Source: Dugong dugon | Lineage: Eukaryota > Chordata > Mammalia > Sirenia > Dugongidae | DNA: 64,000 nucleotides | Assembly: GCA_030035585.1 (NCBI GenBank) | Contig: CM057469.1 | Location: forward strand, 119,638,650 to 119,702,649 | Reading direction: 5' to 3' | Shown here: positions 56,220 through 64,000 of the stretch, one piece after another | Layout of the letters: every line of letters begins with the position of its first letter | Position numbering within the stretch: position 1 is the first letter of the stretch | Made by a program: the position numbers and the translations under genes | The notes under the pieces: generated by a model | The model's input: the letters and a program-made list of their open reading frames with translations, nothing else | Databases searched by the model: none | What the model was told of the DNA's origin: nothing

Positions 56220-56579
56220 TAGTTTTCCCACGATGTCTTCTGCCCTTCTTAAAAAGAAAAGGAACCCTGTATGTGCTAGCTGAGAACATGTCTGCCTAAA
56301 GACCTCAGTCTCCAGCTTCCTCTACAATTGGATGTGGTCATATGACTAAGTTTTGCCTAACAAAGTGTAAGCTGAAGTGGTATGGGGAAGTTTCAGAATG
56401 TGCCCCTAAAGGGAGAAGGCATGTTCCTTTTCTATCCTTCACCTTCAGTCTTACAGGAAATGCATATATCTTGGACCAACAGGTTATGTTAGGAATGTAT
56501 GCCAATTATATTACTAAAAGGAGTCTGAGTTCCTCTGTTGGGTGGCTACAAATACATTAATACTTTTAGTACTATCAGT
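56220..56579 (+). mobile_element. Old LTR-like repeat, left part
   Basis: GATGTGGTCATATGACTAAG and TTTTGCCTAACAAAGTGTAA resemble common mammalian LTR-like repeats. Family not identified; an AfroSINE abuts it. The open frame 56342-56560 has no domain. Confidence 0.4.
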
Positions 56580-56785
56580 ACCAAAATAAATCAAACAAGT
56601 TGCCATTGAGTCAAGTTGATTTAGACTCATTAATACTCCATGTGTCAGAGTAGAAGTTTTCTCCACTGGGTTTTCAAGGCTGTGAACTTTCAGAAGCAGA
56701 TCACCAGGGCTTTCTTCTGAGACACTTCTGGGGTAGTAGACACCTTTTGGTTAGTAGTCCAGCTCTTGTTTGCATCACGCAGTGA
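56580..56785 (-). mobile_element. AfroSINE, long subtype, antisense
   Basis: On the minus strand it has a TGATGCAAACAAGAGCTGGAC-like head, the subtype insert near 56690-56735 and the RTE-like end, with an ATTTTGGTACT tail at the left. Confidence 0.82.
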
Positions 56786-57295
56786 TTCCTGCTCCCATCA
56801 GTAGGCTATTCCCACCCCTTTGAATGTGAGCTGGCTCTATCATTTCCTTTGACCGACAGCGTGTGGTGGAAGTGATCTGTGGAACTTGTGATATTGAGCT
56901 GTAAAAGACTTGCACCTTCTTCAGGTTTTGCACTTTTATGAAGCTCCCTCTTAGAAGGCAGTTAGTTATCATGTAAGAAATTCTATTAACTTGAGACCAA
57001 CATTCTTCATGCGATCCCAAGATAGCCATGTAAGAGACCACATGGAAAGAGTGAGATGCTCATTCCACCCTTCCCTGTTCGAGCTGTCCCAGCTCAGGTA
57101 GAAAACACATGAGTGATGAAGTCACCTGGTGCATTTTGTCCCTAGCTCACATCTTTAGGAGCAAAAGAACCGCCTAGCTGAGTCTAGTCCAGGTTGTAGA
57201 ATCATGAAACATATGTAATAAAATTGTTGTTGTTTTAAGCCACTAAGTGTTGGAGCAGATTTTTATGCAACATAGATAACTGAAACACTTTCTAT
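56786..57295 (+). mobile_element. Old LTR-like repeat, right part
   Basis: It contains CTTTGAATGTGAGCTGGCTC and CCACATGGAAAGAGTGAGAT and ends TTGTTTTAAGCCACTAAGTG then ATGCAACATAGATAACTGAA, the terminal motif also seen at 25220-25270. It may be a different element from 56220-56579. The minus frame 56775-57041 has no domain. Confidence 0.5.
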
Positions 57296-59420
57296 ATTGT
57301 ATTCTATTCACCTGATGTGACCACACTACATCCTCTTTGAAAATCCCTCAGAGCAGCTCTGCCCCAATCACAAAAAAATCATTCATTATCAAGACTTACT
57401 TCTTGAATTGGCTGGGCAGTATAACAAAGGCCACTAAGCATGGGGAATGACTACAATCCCTCTCTTTCTCCCCCCAACTTTAGGCCCCAGGTCCCTTCTC
57501 CTTCTTGGATAAACTTTATTGATTCAAGAAATTATACAACCTATGTCCCAATCCAGATAAATGACAACAGATGAAATGAAAAAAAAGTCTATATACATAT
57601 ATACACACACACATATATATATGTATATACATATGTATATGTATATATACATATATATATATAATTGAACTTGGCAGTTTATAATGTTAAATTAATTTGA
57701 ACACATTTTAATGATTATGTTGGGAATTTAAACAGAGGTCTTTACTATCAATGATTTCAAGATTTTTATTGACTAAATTACCATTTATTTAATTAGTGAG
57801 AAACAAATGTACTGAACAGGATAAACTTTTTAATGGTTTCTGAGAAGTAATGTAAAAATGACTAATGTATTGCTAATATTTTTTATGTTGAAAAGCTTAC
57901 AAATATTATCTGTTTTATCTTAACATACTGGAAAAATTAAATTCTGGCAGTATTTTTTTTTCCTATTTTTTTAAAGTATTCTTTGTTATTGTAGTTTTTT
58001 TTATCTTATAAATTCTTTATTGTGCCTCCTTGGATTTTTGGTATAAGCAACTCTGCTCCATTCTAAACTCAGCCTCTCCACGCGTGGAGCTTTTCTATCC
58101 ACCCCACGGAGAAGAAAGACTACTAAGACGTCAACAGAGATTTTCTCCCTGTCTCAACGGGAAGTGTGAAAACATTATATAGGGAGGAAACAGCCATATC
58201 AAGTTAATGTTCAGCAATTCGACACAATGAAATGCAACAAGTGTCCTCAAAGAAACAATGGTTACCTTTTGTAAAACTGGAATTCAGAATATCATAATTA
58301 ATCACTCCCAAACTTTGAGCATTCTATTTCTCTGATTCTAAATGTCCTCCTTCGTCTTCAATGAAATAAGAAATTCTTCCAACCCATATATTTAAATGAC
58401 ATTTAAAGATTCGGCTCCTATCTGAAACATTTCCTGTATAACACTTGCTGAATAGCATTCCCTTTGGGTAGACATAAGAGTATTTGCAATTAAAAGTAGA
58501 CAGGGACTATAGAGACACTCTTGTTCAAACCTCTTGATTTATAAATTAAAGTGCTTTTATAGGCTGATAACAAGGTGGTCTTTTATAAAGAAACGCACAC
58601 ATACACAAAGAGAAGTCTATTATCAACCAGCAGAGCAGTCCAGAGTCTCATCTGTTCATTTCTGAAATGTTCCACTGCTATAATTGCTTTTAACTGCATC
58701 TTCTTAGTACCGCATTTGTCATATCAACTCTACCCAACACATAACTGCTAGAATCATCCTTTTAAAACCCACTTTTCATTACATTACTCTCCATTTCCAA
58801 ATTAATAATTATTCTCCAGTACCAAGATGAACAAGATCATATGTATTAGTTTGATATTTAAGATCATATGATATCTATACCCATTTTAAAACATTATGTT
58901 TCTACTAATTTCCAAAGGAAATTTTCTGATGCAGAATGATCAGTGCAAAGCCTTGCATATTCATACTGACTTTAAATTTTTTAAACCTGGATTATTTTCA
59001 TATCCATTTATAAATGTTCCTATATAAATGTACTGATTATCAAATAATATTCTCTTTATCTATGCAAATGATCACCATCCTTTGATAAACCTCTCATCAT
59101 TAAGCCCCCACTGATTGTGACACCCTGTTTGACTTTTCCTCTTCAACTTCTAGAACTTTTATTATTTGCCAGTCACTTGGAACTTACTCCATACTACCTT
59201 GATCTATAATAATTTTATGCCCTATTCTAATCTTATGTCTCAACTAGACTATTTTTTTCTTTCATTTATCTGTCTACCTACTTTCTGTCTGTCTGTCTGT
59301 TGGTTCACTAGTTTTTAAGTTCCTTCATTCATTAATTTATTTATTTACTTGTTGCAGGAGTAGAGGAGATTACGAGACCATATCTCTCTTTGTTTTCCAG
59401 AAAAGGGTCTAGAAAAATAC
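57296..59420. other. Unassigned AT-rich DNA
   Basis: No gene or transposon recognised apart from the alternating (TA)/(CA) patch at 57590-57664 and a (TCTG)n run at 59285-59300. Confidence 0.45.
57590..57664. repeat. Alternating purine-pyrimidine (TA/CA/TG) repeat
   Basis: About 75 nt of interleaved TATA, ACAC and ATGTAT. Alternating purine-pyrimidine DNA can form cruciform or Z-like structures (general knowledge). Confidence 0.85.
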
Positions 59421-59579
59421 GATCTGAAACTCAATCAAACCCATTACTGTCGAGTCAGTTCCGACTCACAGTGATCCTATAGAACTGCCCCATAGGTTTT
59501 CCAAGGAGTGGCTAGTGGATTTGAACTGCCGACCTTTTTGTTAGCAGAAGAGTCTTTTAACCACTATGCCACCAGGGCC
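59421..59579 (-). mobile_element. AfroSINE, short subtype, antisense, 12-bp TSD
   Basis: CTAGAAAAATAC (59409-59420) and CTAGAAATATAC (59580-59591) differ at one base. Between them on the minus strand is a short AfroSINE from GGCCCTGGTGGCATAGTGG to CTCGACAGTAATGGGTTTGA. Confidence 0.95.
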
Positions 59580-59704
59580 CTAGAAATATACAAAAGCAGT
59601 ATTAAATGAATTAATGAATTCCCTAACTTTGAAAAATAAAGAGTTCAAATAAAAAGAAAAATAAAAAAATGAACATTTATTCTGGAGATAAATCAGTTCA
59701 AATT

Positions 59705-59779
59705 TAAAATAAAAATTGCTAACATTTATTGAGCACGTACTATGAACAGTCTTTTGCAAAGTACTTTACATACATTTTC
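59705..59779 (+). mobile_element. MIR remnant (5' half), interrupted by a solo LTR
   Basis: GCTAACATTTATTGAGCACG then GTACTTTACATACATTTTC is a MIR-type start, cut by the LTR at 59780. Confidence 0.6.
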
Positions 59780-60313
59780 TGTGGTGTGATTATTTACTTT
59801 TGTGTGTGGCCTTTCTAGTCCTGATCTTGTAACTCCCACCAAGGTGATCGTGTGATAGGGTAATTGTAACCTACCAAGGAGAGACCAGCAGTAGAGACTC
59901 AGCATCAGAGACCCTGCAGCAGCAGGAGATGGCGGGTTGAGTTTCCCAGCACATGGAGAGAGAAAGCTGAGTATCTGTGGGTAGATACTGAGGGCCTTGG
60001 AGAGGAGTGCCTGCAAGCACAGCTGGGAAGAGACTATCCTGATGGAAGAATTGTATCCTGAGTGTTCTTGAGCCTGAATTGTAACTGTTACTTTCCTAAT
60101 AAACCCCGTAATTGTGAGTATGGTATGTGAGCTCTGTGTGGCCATTGCAATGAATTATCAAATCCAGTAAAGTGCTGTGGGGGGGACAGATGGCGTCAGA
60201 ATTGGTAGAGATGGATGAAAGAGAAGGTGTCAGCCTTGGGCTATTGATCTTGGCTCTCCTTCCCCCTTGTGGGGGTGGAGAAGGTCAGATGCTGCCCCCA
60301 AGCCATTTTTACA
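59780..60313 (+). mobile_element. Solo LTR, 534 bp, perfect 5-bp TSD (family shared with 19876-20887)
   Basis: It starts TGTGGTGTGATTATTTACTT and ends CCATTTTTACA, with TTTTC at 59775-59779 and 60314-60318. AATAAA lies at about 60099-60104. The right half aligns with that of the larger copy; the octamer-bearing left part of the larger copy has no counterpart here. The minus-strand open frame 59726-60145 is inside it and is not a gene. Confidence 0.88.
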
Positions 60314-60810
60314 TTTTCTCATTCAGTTAATTATTTACTTGCTTAAAGTAAATTGTCTGCATTCAAACGGGTTTAAGAAATACACTCTAAAGTCTCAGAT
60401 GCCCACTTCTTCTGAAACTGAATTAGTATTTATTAATTTAATAAATGATTTTTGATATATATCTTATTTTAGGATATCAGGGAATGTACTAAGGGAGAGA
60501 GGGTTCATGGAGAGATGAATCATCCAAACTATCACAATAATTATGCTATTCATATTATGATGTCAGACATGCAGACTTGCTCCTTATAGTCCATTTGTTT
60601 GTTGTGGTTTCTCTAGGTACCAAGTGAAAGCAGAATTTCTGTTTAATTTATGTCTCTTGCAGTGCCAACAGATCTCTAATCTTGCCTAGAAACACTCTTT
60701 TTCGATTAATGGTACGCTCATCTCCTTTGCATCTCGGCTTCTATGTCTCGTGATCAAATTCTTAAAAGTTATTTTAGTGTAACTTTATATCCTGCTACTT
60801 ACTGTCTTCC
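60314..60810. other. Unassigned
   Basis: No gene recognised up to the RTE 5' end. Confidence 0.45.
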
Positions 60811-60906
60811 ACCACTTGTCTGTCAGTTTGTCTTACTGTGGTGGCTTGCCTGTTGCTGTGATATTGGAAGATACACCATCGGTATTTCAAATACCAGCAG
60901 GGTCAC

Positions 60907-61680
60907 AACCTGCTATATGCAGACGACATACAATCTTACATGCTGAAAACAAAGAGGACATGAAGCACTTACTGATGAGGGTCAAAGGCTATAGCCATCA
61001 GTATGGATTACACCTCAGCATAAACAAAACAAAAATCTTCACAAGTGGACCAATAAGCAATATCACGATAAACGGAGAAAAGACTGAAGTTGTCAAGGAT
61101 TTCATTTTACTTGGATCCATAGTCAATGCCCATGAGAGCAACAGTGAAGAAATCAAATGACGTATTGCATTGGGGGAAATCTGCTGCAAAAGACCTCTTT
61201 AAGTGTTAAAAAGCAAAGATGTCACTTTGAGGACTAAGGTGTACCTCACCTAAGCCATGGTATTTTCAATCATTTCATGTGCATGAGAAAGCTGGACAAT
61301 GAATAAGGAAGACTGAAGAATTGATGCATTTGAATTATGGTGTTGGCAAAGAATATTGACTATACCGTAGACTGCCAAAAGAGGAAAAGAAAAAATCTGT
61401 CTTGGAAGAAGTAGAGCCAGAATGCTCATTAGAAACAGGGATGGTGAGACCTTTTCTCAGGTACTTTGGACACGTTATCAGGAGGGACCAGTCCCTGGAA
61501 AACAAAATCATGCTTGGTAAAGTAGAGGGTCAGTGAAAAACTCAAAGACCCTTGATGAGATGGATTGATACAGTGGCTGCAAAAATCGGCTCAAGTATAA
61601 CAATGATTGTGAGGATGTCACAGGACCAGGCAGTGTTTCATTCTGTTATACACAAGGTCACTATGAGTCGGAACAGACTC
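60907..61680 (+). pseudogene. RTE reverse transcriptase remnant (nested copy)
   Basis: The coding part begins with the catalytic YADD box (codons 60916-60927) and continues as KHLLMRVKGYSHQYG, LHLSINKTKIFTSGPIS and KDFILLGSIV, the region following the RT palm in BovB/RTE. A stop closes it at about 61158 (TGA), after which the C-terminal region (61160-61680) is broken by further stops. Confidence 0.9.
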
Positions 61681-61706
61681 GATGGCACCCAACAATAACA
61701 ATAACA
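60907..61706 (+). mobile_element. RTE LINE 3' fragment nested in RTE, 11-bp TSD
   Basis: AGCAGGGTCAC (60896-60906) and AGTAGGGTCAC (61707-61717) bracket a 5'-truncated copy. It ends ATGAGTCGGAACAGACTCGA then TGGCACCCAACAATAACAAT. Confidence 0.92.
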
Positions 61707-61989
61707 AGTAGGGTCACCCATGATGGACAGATTTCAGAAAAGTTTCCAGACTAAGACAGACTAGAAAGAAGGAGCTGGTGACCTGCTTCTAAAAAAATTG
61801 GCCAGTGTAAACCTTATGAATAGCAGTGGAACATTATCTGATATATTGCTGGACTATGAGCTCCTCAGGTTGGAAGTCACTCAAAATATGACTGGAGAAG
61901 AGCTGCCTCCTCAAAGTAGGTTCGACCTTAATGAGTCAAGCTTAAATGGAGTCAAGCTCCTGTGACCTTCATTTGCTGATGTGGCAAGA

Positions 61990-64000
61990 CTCAAAGTGAA
62001 AAGAAACAGCTGCAAACATCCATTAATAATCAGAACGTGGAATGTATGAAGTATGAATGTAGGAAAATTGGAAGTTGTCAAAAATGATAGATATCCTAGG
62101 CATCAGTAATCTGAAGTGGACTGGTATTGGCCATTTTGAATTGGACAAACATATGGTCTAATATGTCAAGAATGACAAATTGAAGAGGAACGGTGTCACA
62201 TTCATTGTCAAAAAGAACCTGTCAATATCCATCCTGAAGTATAACACTGTCAGTGATAGGATAATATCCATACGCTTACAAAGAAGACCAGTTAGTATGA
62301 CTATTATTCAAATTTAATGCACCAACCAAAGATGAAAAATTTGAAGATATTTACCAACTACTGCAGTCTTAGATTGATCAAACATGCAATCTAGATGCAT
62401 TGAAAATTACTGGTGATTGGAATGGGAAAATTAGAAACAAAGAAGAAGGATCGATAGTTTGAAAATACGGCCTAGGTGATAGAAAAGAAGCTGGAGATGA
62501 CATGACAGAATTTTGCAAGACCAATGGCCTATTCATTGCAAATACCTTTTGTGAACAATATAAACAGGGACTATACATGTGGACCTTATCAAACAAAATA
62601 CACAGGAATCAAATCGGCTACATCTGTGGAAGGAGACTATGGAGAAGCTAAATATCATCATTCATAACAAGGCCAGGGCCTGACTGTGGAACAGATCATC
62701 AATTGCTCATATGCAAGTTCAAATTGAAGCTGAAGAAAATTAAAACAAGTCCACCAAAGTCAAAGTAGGACCTTGAGTATATCCTACCTGAATTTAGAGA
62801 CTATTTCAAGAATAGATTTGCAACAATGAACACTAATGACCAAAGATAGGATGAGTTTTAGGATGACATCAAGGATAGTATACATGAAGAAAGCAAAAGG
62901 TCATTAAAAGGACAGGAAAGAAAGAAAAGACCAAAATGGATGTCAAGAGATTCTGAAACTTGTTTTTTTATGTAGAGTAGCTGAAGTCTATGGAAGAAAT
63001 GATGAAGTGAAAGAGCTGAACAGAAGATTTCAAAGGACAACTTGAGAAGATAAAATGAAGTATTATAATGAAATGTGCAAAGATCTGGAGTTAGAAAACC
63101 AAAAAGGAAGAACCCACTCACCATTTCTCAAGCTGAAAGAACTGAAGAAAAAAATTCAAGCCTTGAGTTGCAATACTGAAAGATTCTATGGGTAAAAAAT
63201 TGAATTATGCAGGAAGCATCAAAAGAAGATGGAAGGAATACCCAGAGTCACTGTACCAAAAAAAAAAAAATTGTCAATGTTCAACCATTTCAGGAGGTAG
63301 CATATGATCAAGAAGCAATGGTACTAAAGGAAGAAGTCCAAGCTACACTGAGGGCATTGGTGAAAAACAAGTCTCCAGGAACTGATAGAGCACCAATTGA
63401 AATATTTCAACAAACTGATGCAATGCTGGCCATCCAATTGGAAGAGATCCATATTTGTGCTCATCCAAAGAATGGTGATCCAACAGGATGCAGAAATTAT
63501 TGAACAGTATCATTAATATCACACACAATTAAAATTTTGCTGAATATAATTCATAAACAGTTGTAGCAGTACATCGACAGGGAACTGTCAGAAGTTCAAG
63601 CCAGATTCGGAAGAGGACGTGGAAAAAGGGATATCATTTTTTGATGTCAGACACAGAACAAGAAACATTGTTGCTGATGTCAGATGGATCTCGGTTAAAA
63701 GCAGAGAATACCCGAAATATGTTTATCTGTGTTTTATTAACTATGCAAAGGTATTTGTGTGGCTCATAACAAATTACGGATAACATTGCCAAGAATGAGA
63801 ATTCCAAAACACTTAACTGTGCTCATGAGGAACCTGTACATACAGCAAGAGTCAGTCATTCAAACAGAAAAAGGGGATACTGCATAGTTTAAAATCAGGA
63901 AACATGTGCATCAGAGTTTTGTCCTTTCACCATACTTATTCAATCTGCATGCTGAACAAACAATCCGAGAAACTGGATTATATGAGGAAGAACGTGGCGT
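61990..64000 (+). pseudogene. RTE ORF remnant (endonuclease and RT), partial
   Basis: The N-terminal endonuclease-like region is legible in fragments (for example TGGAATGTATGAAGTATGAA at 62039 and ACTGGTGATTGGAATGGGAA at 62410). The RT region follows at 63207-63510 (frame with KNKSPGTDRAPIEIFQQTD) and at 63640-64000. About 60 bp of RT is missing near 63430 (AATGCTGGCCATCCAATTGG joins two distant motifs). It is inactive, and the palm active site lies beyond the window. Confidence 0.85.

Larger units (their letters stand above)
60811..64000 (+). mobile_element. RTE (BovB-type) LINE, extends past the window
   Basis: It starts near 60811 with CTTGTCTGTCAGTTTG and GTGGTGGCTTGCCTGTTGCT, is split by a nested RTE (60907-61706), and continues from 61718. 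The order is 5' UTR to about 61990, then an endonuclease-reverse transcriptase reading frame with many stops. The 3' end is outside the window. Confidence 0.93.

Overview
The window is mammalian nuclear DNA. It is AT-rich, has no operon-like or densely coding structure, and is packed with interspersed repeats. About 20 AfroSINE copies and several RTE (BovB-type) LINE copies of the afrotherian type point to an afrotherian genome. Paenungulata (elephant, manatee or hyrax) is most likely, and I favour an elephant; this is recognition from memory, not a database match. I see no convincing host protein-coding exon, tRNA, rRNA or CRISPR array. Every long open frame I could interpret is retrotransposon or retrovirus remnant, or an antisense or low-complexity shadow.

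Layout. 1-10165: single-copy-like DNA with MIR, L2 and old L1 fossils, many AfroSINEs, an antisense MaLR-type LTR (4708-5258), a 488-bp solo LTR with a 4-bp target duplication inside an AfroSINE (3784-4271), and an 88-bp tandem repeat (5873-6105). 10166-17744: a near full-length (about 7.6 kb) dead L1. 17745-29600: mostly unassigned DNA with MLT-like and other LTR-like fossils, a 1-kb solo LTR (19876-20887), a (CA)n tract and a MER20-like hAT fossil split by an AfroSINE. 29610-37720: a stack of nested insertions built on a broken ERV with ERV-L-like pol and an env remnant. It is interrupted by a MaLR-type provirus, itself hit by an AfroSINE and a solo LTR, then by another AfroSINE and an RTE fragment. 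37720-47929: mostly unassigned, with MIR/L2, an RTE 3' fragment, AfroSINEs (one dimer), a 45-bp-arm hairpin and an MLT1 solo LTR. 47930-54080: an L1 with almost intact ORF1, no ORF2, an antisense L1 3' UTR in its 5' UTR, and a 24-nt tail between two A-runs. 54089-60810: unassigned DNA, LTR-like fossils and a second copy of the 5-bp-TSD solo LTR (59780-60313). 60811-64000: an RTE LINE running off the window, with a truncated RTE nested in it.

How the parts relate. RTE supplies the likely machinery for AfroSINE, because both carry the same 3' terminal sequence with either of two tails. L1 explains the poly(A)-ended elements. ERV-L-like, MaLR and other ERV families explain the LTRs. Target-site duplications let many insertions be ordered in time. 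I found no undescribed biochemical system; the most interesting items are structural: the two-copy LTR family with repeated octamer motifs, the ORF1-only L1, the env remnant joined to ERV-L-like pol, and SINE/LINE tail exchange.
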